From NCBI RefSeq assembly GCF_000590555.1, contig NC_022198.1, positions 1,442,583 to 1,506,582 of the forward strand: a stretch of 64,000 bases of DNA, in the 5' to 3' direction. Positions within the stretch are counted from its first letter, which is position 1. Each line of letters opens with the position of its first letter. A program made the translations under genes and the position numbers. Of this stretch, positions 26,385 to 35,175 are shown piece after piece. The notes under the pieces were generated by a model that was not told the DNA's origin, did not search any database, and was given only the letters and a program-made list of their open reading frames with translations. Source of the DNA: Corynebacterium argentoratense DSM 44202 (GTDB lineage Bacteria > Actinomycetota > Actinomycetes > Mycobacteriales > Mycobacteriaceae).

Positions 26385-26457
26385 CTCCCCCAACTGGACT
26401 CGAACCAGTAACCCTTCGATTAACAGTCGAATGCTCTGCCAATTGAGCTATGGGGGA
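26385..26457 (-). tRNA. tRNA-Asn (anticodon GTT)
   Basis: Minus-strand cloverleaf. The acceptor TCCCCCA pairs with TGGGGGA, the anticodon loop CTGTTAA carries GTT, the T-arm is TGGTTCGAGTCCA, and the discriminator base is G. CCA is not encoded. Confidence 0.95.
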
Positions 26458-26506
26458 ATACTTGCGCTTGAACAACCGCTAAGGGTGCTCGCTGCAACGA
26501 GATAAG

Positions 26507-26536
26507 ACTATATAACCCTCGCTGGGATTGGTGCAA
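26507..26536 (-). promoter_or_regulatory. Promoter of tRNA-Asn
   Basis: On the minus strand TTGCAC (26536-26531) and TATAGT (26512-26507) are spaced by 18 bp, a near-consensus sigma-A arrangement, about 50 bases before the tRNA. Confidence 0.65.
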
Positions 26537-26580
26537 ATCTGCACCTCATAACCCACCTCGACAGCTTCTTTCTCCACGGC

Positions 26581-26611
26581 TTTTACCCCTGAGCGGCCCC
26601 GCCTCTATACT
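26581..26611 (+). promoter_or_regulatory. Promoter of the CAT-anticodon tRNA
   Basis: TATACT at 26606-26611 is a good -10 box 35 bases before the tRNA. The -35 is weak (TTTTAC around 26581-26586). Confidence 0.5.
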
Positions 26612-26646
26612 GATTGAGTTGCCTCGCTACCCGCGGGGTGACGGTT

Positions 26647-26720
26647 GGGGCTATAGCTCAGTCGGTTAGAGCCGCGGACTCATAATCCGTTGGTCCCGGG
26701 TTCGAGCCCCGGTGGCCCCA
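26647..26720 (+). tRNA. tRNA with anticodon CAT (Met elongator or Ile2)
   Basis: Cloverleaf with acceptor GGGGCTA/TGGCCCC, D-arm GCTCAGTCGGTTAGAGC, anticodon stem CGGA/TCCG and loop CTCATAA, T-arm GGGTTCGAGCCCC and discriminator A. The CAT anticodon reads AUG as elongator Met, or AUA if C34 becomes lysidine (tRNA-Ile2). The sequence alone does not settle which; it is not an initiator tRNA because the acceptor 1-72 pair is a normal G-C. Confidence 0.9.
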
Positions 26721-26739
26721 CAGACAACACAGAAACACA

Positions 26740-26770
26740 CCCCAGCAGAGCGCCTCTAGCTGGGGTTTTT
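26740..26770 (+). terminator. Terminator after the CAT tRNA
   Basis: CCCCAGC (26740-26746) and GCTGGGG (26759-26765) flank a 12-base loop, followed by TTTTT (26766-26770). Confidence 0.85.
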
Positions 26771-26843
26771 CTCTGTTTTGCCCACCCACCAGCCTAAATA
26801 TCGCTACAGTAGTTGGGGCACAAAGAAGCACAAAGGAGAATCC

Positions 26844-27086
26844 ATGATTCAGTTCGTCGTCGGCGCCGCCGCAGGCTACGTATTCGGCACCAAAGCCGGC
26901 CGCAAGCGCTACGAGCAAATCAAAAAAGGCTATCTCGCAACCGTCAACTCCCCCGTCACTCAAAAAGCAGTCACCGTGACACGCAAAGCTCTCGCCGACA
27001 AGCTCGACCCTCAACCGCGCATGAAGGAAGTCCGCAACCTGCGCACGGAAGACGGACACACCGTCCTCGAACCAGACGAAGGCTAA
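26844..27086 (+). CDS. Small YtxH-like protein
   Basis: An 80-residue protein starting at ATG 26844 behind a strong AAGGAG. The first 13 residues, MIQFVVGAAAGYV, form a short glycine-spaced hydrophobic segment followed by FGTKAGRKRYEQIKK. That pattern is typical of actinobacterial YtxH-like proteins that sit at the membrane. The rest is basic, then acidic (LEPDEG). Function unknown. Its stop overlaps that of convergent dnaG by four bases. Confidence 0.78.
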   Translation: MIQFVVGAAAGYVFGTKAGRKRYEQIKKGYLATVNSPVTQKAVTVTRKALADKLDPQPRMKEVRNLRTEDGHTVLEPDEG

Positions 27087-29002
27087 CGCACCTGGGGTTT
27101 GATCGCCCGGTCAAGCAGCTGCCTGCGCACCTGTTCCAAAGCCACCAGATCTGCGAACAAAGAGTTGTAGGCTGCAGAATCATCGCCGGGGCGCATGCGC
27201 TGCAGCTGCCCCTTCAACTGGGCAATCTGATTGCCCACCCGGACTTCCTGCAAACGAGCCAAGACACTATCCGCGTAGGCTTCCAAAGAGTCGTCGCTGA
27301 CATGCATCGACTCCACCGCGAGTTCAGCGATCAGCGACTGTGCCACCAAATCATTGACCTTGCTGGAGACCTCCGGAACCCACTGCTTTGCACTCATCGT
27401 CGCACCCGTGGCACTACCGCCGGCATCAATAATCGCCTGCCTGACGGCCTGATACGCGGGGTTGCTAAAGCACCCTTGTTCAAGCCCGTCGAAGAAGCTG
27501 CCCGCTAACGATGGGTACTGCAAAGCAACTTTGAGTGCTTCCCTCTCGCACCACAACCGTGGGTTCTTTGGATCAGGCAGCACCAAGGTCGAAGCCGGTG
27601 CCGTATCAACGGGGGCGGAGGTGGCCTGCGCGAAGCGACGCGCGCGCAAGGGCTTCGTAGCGGGCTTGGGGGCAGCTTTAGCCGCCCGAACCTGTGCCAC
27701 GATCTCCGCCGGGTCGCCCCACCCAGTCCAGCCTGCTAGCTGGCGGGCGTACTCGTTGCGCAAGGCTTCGTCGCGAATCCCAGCCACTACCGGCACAGCC
27801 CGTCGGATCGCTTGCACCCTGCCGTCAACGCTGTCCAAGGAATAGCTTTCCACCAACGAGCGAATAACAAACTCGAACATGGGCACGCGACTAGCCACCA
27901 AGTCGCGCACCGCAGCATCGCCCTTCTGCAGGCGAAGATCACAAGGATCCATCCCATCCGGGGCAACAGCCACATAGGACTGCCCCGTGAACTGTTGTTC
28001 GCCTTCAAATGCGCGCATCGCTGCCTTCTGCCCGGCTTCGTCGCCGTCGAAGGTGTAGATCAGTTCGCCGCGGAAGAAGTTGTCATCCAGCATCAACCTG
28101 CGCAGCATCTGCAGGTGTTCCTCTCCGAATGCGGTACCGCATGCTGCGACAGCGGTGGTAATTCCCGCAGCGTGGCAGGCCATCACGTCCGTATACCCCT
28201 CGACCACCACAGCTTGGTGCCCCGCCGCAATGGACTTTTTAGCCATATCCAAGCCGAACAACACCTTCGACTTCTTGTACAGCATCGTCTCTGGGGTGTT
28301 CATGTACTTGCCCAGTTTGTCATCATCAAACAACTTCCGGGCACCGAAACCGATGACGTCGCCCGCCAAGTTTCGGATCGGCCACAGCAGGCGCCGGTGA
28401 AAACGATCAATCGGACCCCTACGCCCCATCGTCGACAACCCTGCGGCCTCGAGCTCCTTAAAATCAAAGCCCTTGCGCATGAGATGCTTGGTCAACGTAT
28501 CCCAGCCCGCCGGCGCATAACCGCAGCCAAATTCATGGGCATGCTCGGCGGTGAAACCGCGATCAGTCAAGAATGCGCGAGCCGTCGCGGCGTCATCAGT
28601 TTCGAGCTGTTGCCTGTAAAACTCGTGAGCAGCTTTATTGGCTGCCACTAAACGCTGGCGTGTACCTGGCTCCTCCCTGCGCCCAGGCCCACCGCCCTCA
28701 TAGTTGATCTGATAACCGATTTTTTCCGCGCACACTTCCACGGCTTCGGGGAAACTGATGTGCTCCATCTCCATGAGAAAACTGAACACATCACCACCCT
28801 TACCTGTGGAAAAACAGTGGTAATAGCCACGTGAGGGACGAACGTGAAAGGAGGGAGTCTTTTCGTCTTTAAACGGCGACAGGCCTTTCAGTGAGTCGCT
28901 GCCCCCCGGCTTCAACTGGACGTACTCACCGACGATCTCTTCAATCGCTGTGCGTTCACGGATAGCTTGAATATCGCTTTCCGGAATCCTTCCTTTGCCC
29001 AT
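27083..29002 (-). CDS. dnaG: DNA primase
   Basis: A 639-residue DnaG that makes RNA primers for replication. It has the N-terminal CHC2-type domain (residues 1-100), the TOPRIM core (VVEGYTDVMACHAAG near residue 265 and TFDGDEAGQKAA near residue 315) and a C-terminal DnaB-binding helical domain. Only one of four zinc ligands of the CHC2 motif survives: Cys42, His45 and Cys66 equivalents are Ser42, Lys45 and Thr66, and Cys63 remains. ATG at 29002 starts the conserved MGKGRIPESDI. Upstream in-frame codons are antisense to the RNase gene. Confidence 0.95.
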   Translation of the reverse strand: MGKGRIPESDIQAIRERTAIEEIVGEYVQLKPGGSDSLKGLSPFKDEKTPSFHVRPSRGYYHCFSTGKGGDVFSFLMEMEHISFPEAVEVCAEKIGYQINYEGGGPGRREEPGTRQRLVAANKAAHEFYRQQLETDDAATARAFLTDRGFTAEHAHEFGCGYAPAGWDTLTKHLMRKGFDFKELEAAGLSTMGRRGPIDRFHRRLLWPIRNLAGDVIGFGARKLFDDDKLGKYMNTPETMLYKKSKVLFGLDMAKKSIAAGHQAVVVEGYTDVMACHAAGITTAVAACGTAFGEEHLQMLRRLMLDDNFFRGELIYTFDGDEAGQKAAMRAFEGEQQFTGQSYVAVAPDGMDPCDLRLQKGDAAVRDLVASRVPMFEFVIRSLVESYSLDSVDGRVQAIRRAVPVVAGIRDEALRNEYARQLAGWTGWGDPAEIVAQVRAAKAAPKPATKPLRARRFAQATSAPVDTAPASTLVLPDPKNPRLWCEREALKVALQYPSLAGSFFDGLEQGCFSNPAYQAVRQAIIDAGGSATGATMSAKQWVPEVSSKVNDLVAQSLIAELAVESMHVSDDSLEAYADSVLARLQEVRVGNQIAQLKGQLQRMRPGDDSAAYNSLFADLVALEQVRRQLLDRAIKPQVR

Positions 29003-29060
29003 AAGGCTAAACATTACGTGCTTAAACAACTCCGCGCCACGGCCTACTAAGCTAACGGCT

Positions 29061-29570
29061 ATGTCTAGTCCGAATGGGCCGTACAAAAAGGTCGCTGGTG
29101 CGGCTGCAGCCGTCGCTGTAGCCGCCGTCGCCGCATGGTTTGGTGTGGATTCTCCTGCGCGGGATGACGCGCGCCCTGAGTCGACCCGCAGCACCGCATC
29201 CACGCCCAGCACCACACCCAAATCCAGCACCGCACCCACATCCAGCAAGCGCGCAAAAGACACCCAAGAAGATGTGTGCCCGCTATCGTCCCTGCCGCCC
29301 GAGGCCGAGGAAGTCGTCGACGACATTTTGAACGGCGGCCCCTTCGCCCACCCCGACAACGATGGGGTGCGCTTTGGAAACTACGAGCACGTCCTGCCAC
29401 AGCAATCACGCAATTACTACCGCGAATACACCGTGGACACACCTGGTGTGAAGCACCGCGGCGCCCGACGCATTGTGGTGGGCGGCGGCTCTAAAACCGA
29501 CCCCGATGTGTGGTTCTACACCGACGACCATTACGAGAGTTTCTGCGAGATCCCCGATGCCGAACAATAA
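29061..29570 (+). CDS. Secreted guanyl-specific ribonuclease (RNase Sa/barnase type)
   Basis: A 169-residue exported protein. Residues about 8-27 form a Lys-Lys-led hydrophobic signal or anchor (KKVAGAAAAVAVAAVAAWFG). A Ser/Thr/Pro linker follows, and residues about 70-169 are a microbial ribonuclease domain. It matches Streptomyces RNase Sa in NYEHVLPQQS, NYYREYTVDTPG and RGARRIVVGG, and ends DDHYESFCEI. The catalytic Glu (REYTV), Arg (ARRIV) and His (DDHYES) are all present. ATG at 29061 is chosen because the longer frame is antisense to dnaG. The next gene encodes its likely inhibitor. Confidence 0.88.
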   Translation: MSSPNGPYKKVAGAAAAVAVAAVAAWFGVDSPARDDARPESTRSTASTPSTTPKSSTAPTSSKRAKDTQEDVCPLSSLPPEAEEVVDDILNGGPFAHPDNDGVRFGNYEHVLPQQSRNYYREYTVDTPGVKHRGARRIVVGGGSKTDPDVWFYTDDHYESFCEIPDAEQ

Positions 29571-29847
29571 TCTCCACCCCAATTCTTGCCCACCGTCGGG
29601 CCACGTATTCTCCATGACAGCGCAAGGTGTTGTGCGTGTTGACGCCGCGTTGACCGACCGCCGCGCATTAGCACAGGCCCTCATGGGGTGTGCGGGCAAT
29701 CTGGATGCGCTGGCCGACTGGCTCAGAGACGCCCTGGCAGCTGGCGTGCGCTGCGTGTATTCGCCGGCTTGGCAGGGCACGTTGAAAGAGACCGTGCTGG
29801 TCGCGGAGGTATTTAAAGACTCCGGCGTCGCATGGCGCCTACGCTAG
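29557..29847 (+). CDS. Barstar-family ribonuclease inhibitor
   Basis: A frame of 96 residues that begins at ATG 29557, inside the end of the RNase gene (14-base overlap). A later ATG at 29614 would give 77 residues. From VVRVDAALTDRRALAQAL the order matches barstar: a first strand, a helix, then the inhibitory helix NLDALADWLRDAL with Asp and Trp at the positions that plug the RNase active site, and final strand VAEVFKDS. Acting in the cytoplasm it would neutralise RNase before export. The overlap ensures co-expression with its target. Confidence 0.82.
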   Translation: MPNNNLHPNSCPPSGHVFSMTAQGVVRVDAALTDRRALAQALMGCAGNLDALADWLRDALAAGVRCVYSPAWQGTLKETVLVAEVFKDSGVAWRLR

Positions 29848-29854
29848 CCGCCCC

Positions 29855-31126
29855 CTAACCATAAAAACCGGATACGCCTGCTGCGAGGTGGGCCAGGCGT
29901 TCCAACCTGGATTCGGTGAGGCTGGCGATCTGGTCGATGATGACGCGGCGTCGTTGCTGATCACTATCTGCCTGCATGTACCAATGCGCAAAGCTTGGGT
30001 CCAGGGAGCCCGGCGCGCCCATGCTCAAGTAGTCGAATACCCTGTAGATGCGTTCGCGTTGGCGGTCTTGGCGGCGCAGGTGGACGGGTTCATCCATCAC
30101 GTAGAGCACCGCGATGGTTTTCAGCAGGGTGACTTCTGCAGCTACGTCTGGCGGGACCACTAACTGACCGTTGTGGCGGCCCAGGGCTTCACCGTTGTTT
30201 TTTCGGGTGGCAGTGATGATTGCGCCGACGAATCGGCCGACGAGTTCCGAGGTCAAGGCTTTGAGCCCAACAAGCGATGGGAAGGTTGCGTCGTAGTCGG
30301 CGGCGCGGCTGACAACGTCGAGTTGTCGGAGCCTGTCTGCGGCTTCCACGAGTTCGTCAGGGTTTCCGCCAAAAGCGCGTGCGCCTTTTTCTGCCAGTGC
30401 TGCGAGCTCGACGAGGTCCCACATGACTTTGAGGTCGATGCGGCCGGCGAGGATGCCGTCTTCAACGTCATGTACGGAGTACGCCACATCATCGGAGATG
30501 TCCATCACTTGGCCCTCGATGGGGGGCTTGAGGTGGGTGTCGCTGCCGCTGCGGATCCACTCGAGGATGTGGGCGTCTTCGTCGTAGCAGCCGTATTTTT
30601 TGGTGTTTTTTGCTTCAGCTTGGCTGCGTGTCCATGGGTATTTGCAGGCGGCATCTAGTGCTGCGCGGGTGAGGTTGAGTCCGAAGGAGGTTTCGACGTC
30701 GCAAACCTTGGGCTCGAGTAGGGTGAGGATCCTTAAGCTTTGGGCGTTACCTTCGAAGCCGATGTCGCCGGCAAGTTCGTTGAGCGCCACTTCCCCATTA
30801 TGTCCGTAGGGTGGGTGGCCGATGTCGTGGCACAGGCCGGCGAGTTCGCACAGGTCGGGGTCAGCACCAACGCCTGCTCCAATGCCGCGGGCGATTTGCG
30901 CGACTTCGAGGCTGTGGGTCAGGCGTGTGCGTGGGGTGTCGCCGTCACGGGGACCAACCACTTGGGTTTTGTCTGCCAGTCGCCGCAGCGCTGCGGAGTG
31001 GAGCACGCGGGCGCGGTCTCGTACGAACGCTCGCCTGGTGTCAGGCAGGGTGCCGCTGACGGTCGAACCTTTGGCTTCTTCGGGGTGGCGGCGTTGTTCA
31101 TCGAGCGAGCTGTACTGGTAGTGCAC
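29855..31126 (-). CDS. dgt: Deoxyguanosinetriphosphate triphosphohydrolase-like protein
   Basis: A 423-residue HD-domain protein of the Dgt family, which splits dNTPs into nucleoside and triphosphate. The HD metal site is LTHSLEVAQIARG (His) and LCHDIGHPPYGHNGE (His-Asp) near residues 70-120. Further conserved blocks are HILEWIRSGS and DDVAYSVHDVEDGI. The start is GTG at 31126. It is divergent from the TPM gene (83 bp) and lies beside dnaG, as in Mycobacterium (Rv2344c). Confidence 0.92.
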   Translation of the reverse strand: MHYQYSSLDEQRRHPEEAKGSTVSGTLPDTRRAFVRDRARVLHSAALRRLADKTQVVGPRDGDTPRTRLTHSLEVAQIARGIGAGVGADPDLCELAGLCHDIGHPPYGHNGEVALNELAGDIGFEGNAQSLRILTLLEPKVCDVETSFGLNLTRAALDAACKYPWTRSQAEAKNTKKYGCYDEDAHILEWIRSGSDTHLKPPIEGQVMDISDDVAYSVHDVEDGILAGRIDLKVMWDLVELAALAEKGARAFGGNPDELVEAADRLRQLDVVSRAADYDATFPSLVGLKALTSELVGRFVGAIITATRKNNGEALGRHNGQLVVPPDVAAEVTLLKTIAVLYVMDEPVHLRRQDRQRERIYRVFDYLSMGAPGSLDPSFAHWYMQADSDQQRRRVIIDQIASLTESRLERLAHLAAGVSGFYG

Positions 31127-31209
31127 AGGTTTACTGTAGCTAATGCTGTGGGCTCTGTTTGCGATTGAGCGGACGGGTTTGTGTGGATAACACGCGTAGG
31201 ATCTAGGGC

Positions 31210-33231
31210 ATGTCTAAGTTTTCGCGTCGCGCTCGTGTTGCTGTGTTCGCTGTTGTTTCTTCTGCTTGCGTTGCTGGAGTGGGTGTTCTGGCGCCCACTG
31301 GGGCGTTGGCTGCCCCCAGCCCTGTGTTGTTGGCTCAGTCGGGTGGGGGTGCTGTGCAGTTGACTGGTTCGGTGACGGACACCTCTGGTGTGTTCTCCAG
31401 TGACGAGGTTTCTCGTTTGAGGGATCAGATTAATGACGTCGCGAAATCCACCGGCGTCAACATGCGCGTGGTATTCGTGCCGACGTTTGAGGGGCAGACC
31501 GCTAAAGAGTTCGCTACGAATCTGTATGACGCTTATGGTGGGCAGAGAGGCGTGATTTTTGCTGTGGCCACCCAGCAGCGGGATTACACCACGGTGTATG
31601 GTCCGGGTGTTGACCCGGAGGTATCGAAACAGATCACGAAGGCCGCGACGTCATTGTTGTCTGATGAGAAGTGGTTTGATGCCGCTTCTGCAGCGATTTC
31701 GGCGGTAAAAGACACCGAAGGCGGTAGCTCTGTGTCTTCCGCTGATGGGGGCGGTATTGATGCCGGTGGTGCTGCGTTGGCCGGTGGTGGTGCTCTAGCG
31801 GTCGCCGGTGGTGCGGTGGCTTATGCGCGCCGTCGGAGGAAGAAGGACGATGAGCAACGCCTCGAAGCTGCGCGTTCGATGGATCCTGCCGATACCCGTG
31901 GGTTGCAGCAGCAGGATCTTGCCACTTTGCGCACCTTGGCGGCGGAGGAGTTGGTGTCTACCGACGAGTCCATCCGTCGCGCATCTGAAGAGCTCGAGCG
32001 TGCCCGCGAAGAGTTCGGGCCGGCGCGGGTTGCTCAGTTCACCCAGGCCTTGGAGTCGTCAAAGGTGACGCTGGCACGGGCGTTTGCGTTAAAGCAGGCG
32101 ATGACGCCTCAGGACGAGCACGCCACCTTAGTGCAGATCGTGTCGATGTGCGGCATGGCTGATGATGTACTTGATGCTCAGGCCGAAGAGTTTGCGCAGA
32201 TGCGCAGTGTTTTGCTGACTGCCCCTGAAACGTTGGATTCTTTGACCCGCAAGATTGTTGATGGCCGCTCGCGCGTTCCTGCTGCCGCGGCGGCGTTGGA
32301 CAAGCTCATTGAGGCCTACGGCCGCGAATCGGTCGCCTCGGTGGTCGATAACGTTGAGCTTGCTTCTAGCCACTTGAATGACGCCGACCGGGTACTGGAG
32401 CACGCGCGCACTGTAGCTGCGAAACCCGCCGGCCAGCAGCAGGGTTTGGTGGACGATATCCGCGCTGTGGAAACGACGCTGCAGCAGGTGGACATGTTGC
32501 TATCTGGTGTGGAGCATGCTGATGACACCATCCGTCGCGCCCATGCTGACCTGCCGCAGTTGACGGCCTCCGTGCGCGCCAACGTTGCGGATGCTCGCGC
32601 GTTGAAGCAGTCCTCCCCGGAGGTGGATTTGTCGGATATTGACGCCGCGGTGGATCAGGCAACGCAGGCACTGGCGGTCGCTGATGGTGGCGCGGATCCT
32701 TTGGCTTCCTACACGGGTTTGTTGGAGGCAAGCACTCAGCTGGCTTCGGCTCTGGCGCAGGCTCGCTCGACTGCTGCGGACTACAGTGTGCAGCGTCAGG
32801 TCTTTGATCAGACGATGGCTAACGCGCACACCCAATTGCAAGCTGCGACCGACATCATCAACACCCGCGGTTCCATGGTGGGCTCTGCTGCACGCACCAG
32901 TCTGGCCACGGCGAAGCAGCACTGGTCTGAGGCCGAGCACCTGACAGACAGCAACAGCATCGATGCGGGTATCACGCATGCGCGCTCGGCGGCGATGTGG
33001 GGCAAGCAAGCTCTCGATGAGGCCACTCGCGATGTGCGCCGATACCAAAATCAAAACATGTCCGGCTTTGGTGGCGGCGGCAATGGTCTTGTCACCGGCC
33101 TGATCCTCGGAAACATCCTCAGCTCCTCCTTCCGCGGCGGCTTTGGCGGCGGATTCGGAGGAGACTTCGGCGGAGGTTTCGGAGGGGACGTTGGTGGTGG
33201 CGACTGGGGTTTTGACAGCGGCAGTTTCTAA
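31210..33231 (+). CDS. TPM-domain membrane protein, Rv2345-like
   Basis: A 673-residue protein. A signal peptide occupies about residues 1-35. The TPM domain (residues about 45-170) starts DTSGVFSSDEVSRLRDQI and includes VVFVPTFEGQTAKEFATNLY. A glycine-rich membrane helix follows (about 175-205, ending in Arg/Lys stops). Residues about 210-610 are a long alpha-helical, coiled-coil-like cytoplasmic region. The last 45 residues are Gly/Phe-rich (GGGFGGDFGGGFGGD). Mycobacterium has the same gene beside dgt. Cell-envelope function is presumed, not known. Confidence 0.85.
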   Translation: MSKFSRRARVAVFAVVSSACVAGVGVLAPTGALAAPSPVLLAQSGGGAVQLTGSVTDTSGVFSSDEVSRLRDQINDVAKSTGVNMRVVFVPTFEGQTAKEFATNLYDAYGGQRGVIFAVATQQRDYTTVYGPGVDPEVSKQITKAATSLLSDEKWFDAASAAISAVKDTEGGSSVSSADGGGIDAGGAALAGGGALAVAGGAVAYARRRRKKDDEQRLEAARSMDPADTRGLQQQDLATLRTLAAEELVSTDESIRRASEELERAREEFGPARVAQFTQALESSKVTLARAFALKQAMTPQDEHATLVQIVSMCGMADDVLDAQAEEFAQMRSVLLTAPETLDSLTRKIVDGRSRVPAAAAALDKLIEAYGRESVASVVDNVELASSHLNDADRVLEHARTVAAKPAGQQQGLVDDIRAVETTLQQVDMLLSGVEHADDTIRRAHADLPQLTASVRANVADARALKQSSPEVDLSDIDAAVDQATQALAVADGGADPLASYTGLLEASTQLASALAQARSTAADYSVQRQVFDQTMANAHTQLQAATDIINTRGSMVGSAARTSLATAKQHWSEAEHLTDSNSIDAGITHARSAAMWGKQALDEATRDVRRYQNQNMSGFGGGGNGLVTGLILGNILSSSFRGGFGGGFGGDFGGGFGGDVGGGDWGFDSGSF

Positions 33232-33236
33232 GCGCG

Positions 33237-33791
33237 CTACATCAAAAACACGAGGATAATAAACGGGGTGAGGGCGATAAGCGACCACATCAAAATAGTG
33301 GTCGTTCCCACCAGGCGCTGCTCCACCACTGTGCGGGCCAGCCAGGCCAGATAGATTTCCTCCAACGGAGTGATCGTTGGCAGGGCAGCCTGCTCGGCAA
33401 GCGCTTCGGGGGTCTCCAACGGCTGGCCTTGCTCATCCGCCTGACCGAATTGGATGAGCATATTGCGCACATCATCACCAGTGAACTGCGCGACAAAGTT
33501 ACCTTCGTGCAGGATCACCCATTCTTTCTTCCGCTCGTTGAGCAACTGGTACTCCCCACCCGACAAGGTGGTAGTGACCTGCTTAGCCTTCTTCAGCGAG
33601 CCTTTGTCTGCGACGGCAGAAAACGCGGCGTCATCACCAGAAAACGATCCAGTGGAGGCATCAAGGGTGTACACCTGCTCGCCGATGGTGGCGGAGGTAT
33701 CCGTGAAAGAAGCCAGGTGCTCCGGGGTTTGATCCAGGCGGGTGGTGCCTCGGTGCAGCTCCGTGCGACCGCTCCACTCTAGGTAGTGCAT
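33237..33791 (-). CDS. Hypothetical protein with C-terminal membrane anchor
   Basis: A 184-residue protein I do not recognise. Residues 1-125 look like a beta-rich soluble domain (EYQLLNERKKEWVILHEGNF). The last 24 residues, TTTILMWSLIALTPFIILVFLM, form one hydrophobic helix that ends at the C-terminus, so it should be tail-anchored with its domain in the cytoplasm. It lies five bases from the convergent TPM gene and four bases after glyS in the same direction, so it is probably co-transcribed with glyS. ATG start at 33791. Confidence 0.7.
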   Translation of the reverse strand: MHYLEWSGRTELHRGTTRLDQTPEHLASFTDTSATIGEQVYTLDASTGSFSGDDAAFSAVADKGSLKKAKQVTTTLSGGEYQLLNERKKEWVILHEGNFVAQFTGDDVRNMLIQFGQADEQGQPLETPEALAEQAALPTITPLEEIYLAWLARTVVEQRLVGTTTILMWSLIALTPFIILVFLM

Positions 33792-33795
33792 GGTG

Positions 33796-35175
33796 TTAGC
33801 AGCCGATCAGACGCTGGGCTAGGTAGGCCTCGAGCTCGTCGATCTTGACGCGCTCCTGCTCCATGGTGTCGCGCTCGCGCACGGTCACCGCGCCGTCCTC
33901 CAGAGTGTCGAAGTCGACAGTCACACAGAAGGGAGTGCCGATTTCGTCCTGGCGGCGGTAGCGTCGGCCAATCGCACCGGAGGTGTCGTATTCGATGTTC
34001 CAGTGCTGACGGAGAGTTTCCGCGACCTTTTCCGCAGTGGGGGTCAACGTGTCCTTCTTGCTCAGCGGCAGGACGGCAACCTTGACAGGCGCCAGGCGAC
34101 GGTCGAGTTTAAGCACGACGCGCTTGTCCACGCCACCCTTAGCGTTGGGGGCTTCGTCCTCATGGTAAGCATCCACCAGGAAGGCCATCATGGAGCGACC
34201 AAGACCCGCTGCAGGTTCGATGACGTACGGGATCCAACGCTCGCCGGTCTCCTGGTCGAAGTAGGACAGGTCCTCACCAGAGCCCTTGGCGTGCACAGAC
34301 AGGTCGTAATCGGTGCGGTTGGCAACGCCCTCGAGCTCGCCCCACTTGGAGCCAACGAAGTTGAAAGCGTATTCCACGTCGACGGTGCGCTTGGAGTAGT
34401 GAGATAGCTTTTCCTGCGGGTGCTCGTACAGGCGCAGGTTATCGGGGTTGATGCCGAGGTCGACGTACCAATTGTAACGATGGTCAATCCAGTACTGGTG
34501 CCACTGCTCGTCGGTGCCGGGCTTGACGAAGAACTCCATCTCCATCTGCTCGAACTCGCGAGTGCGGAAGATGAAGTTACCCGGGGTGATCTCGTTGCGG
34601 AAGGACTTACCGATTTGGGCGATACCAAACGGAGGCTTCATACGCGCGGAGGTCATGACGTTCTTGAAGTTCACGAAAATGCCCTGCGCGGTTTCGGGGC
34701 GCAGGTAGTGCAAGCCTTCTTCGTCGTCGACGGGGCCAAGGAAGGTCTTGAGCATCCCGGAGAATTCGCGGGGCTCGGTCCAGTTGCCGGGCTGGCCGGT
34801 TTCCGGATCGGGAATGTCAGCCAGTCCGTTTGCTGGCGGGTGGCCGTGCTTTTCCTCGTAGGCCTCCAGCAGGTGGTCGGCGCGGTAACGCTTGTGGGTG
34901 TGCAAGGACTCCACTAGTGGGTCGGTGAAGACCTCCAGGTGGCCGGAAGACACCCAGGTCTGGCGAGGGAGAATAACGGAAGAGTCGAGGCCCACGACAT
35001 CCATGCGGGAGGTCACCATGGAACGCCACCACTGCTTTTTAATGTTTTCTTTCAGCTCGACGCCGAGCGGGCCGTAATCCCATGCGGAACGGGTGCCGCC
35101 ATAGATTTCACCGCACGGGTAGACCAGACCGCGTCGCTTGCACAGATTGACAACGGTGTCGATTACAGAAGCCAC
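33796..35175 (-). CDS. glyS: Glycyl-tRNA synthetase
   Basis: A 459-residue class II aminoacyl-tRNA synthetase of the homodimeric (bacterial/eukaryotic-like) type. It begins at [20 protein letters not shown] with motif 1. Motif 2 is [21 protein letters not shown] (in parts: [12 protein letters not shown] and REFEQME) near residue 190. The C-terminal anticodon-binding domain starts about residue 355 ([15 protein letters not shown]). Start is GTG at 35175. A TAGAC-N6-GTCTA inverted repeat lies about 30 bases upstream (35203-35218). Confidence 0.95.
   Translation of the reverse strand: MASVIDTVVNLCKRRGLVYPCGEIYGGTRSAWDYGPLGVELKENIKKQWWRSMVTSRMDVVGLDSSVILPRQTWVSSGHLEVFTDPLVESLHTHKRYRADHLLEAYEEKHGHPPANGLADIPDPETGQPGNWTEPREFSGMLKTFLGPVDDEEGLHYLRPETAQGIFVNFKNVMTSARMKPPFGIAQIGKSFRNEITPGNFIFRTREFEQMEMEFFVKPGTDEQWHQYWIDHRYNWYVDLGINPDNLRLYEHPQEKLSHYSKRTVDVEYAFNFVGSKWGELEGVANRTDYDLSVHAKGSGEDLSYFDQETGERWIPYVIEPAAGLGRSMMAFLVDAYHEDEAPNAKGGVDKRVVLKLDRRLAPVKVAVLPLSKKDTLTPTAEKVAETLRQHWNIEYDTSGAIGRRYRRQDEIGTPFCVTVDFDTLEDGAVTVRERDTMEQERVKIDELEAYLAQRLIGC

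Noticed and set aside
30173..30658. Plus-strand frame of 161 codons within dgt
   Set aside because: Cys/Gly/Val-rich shadow of dgt; no start signal.
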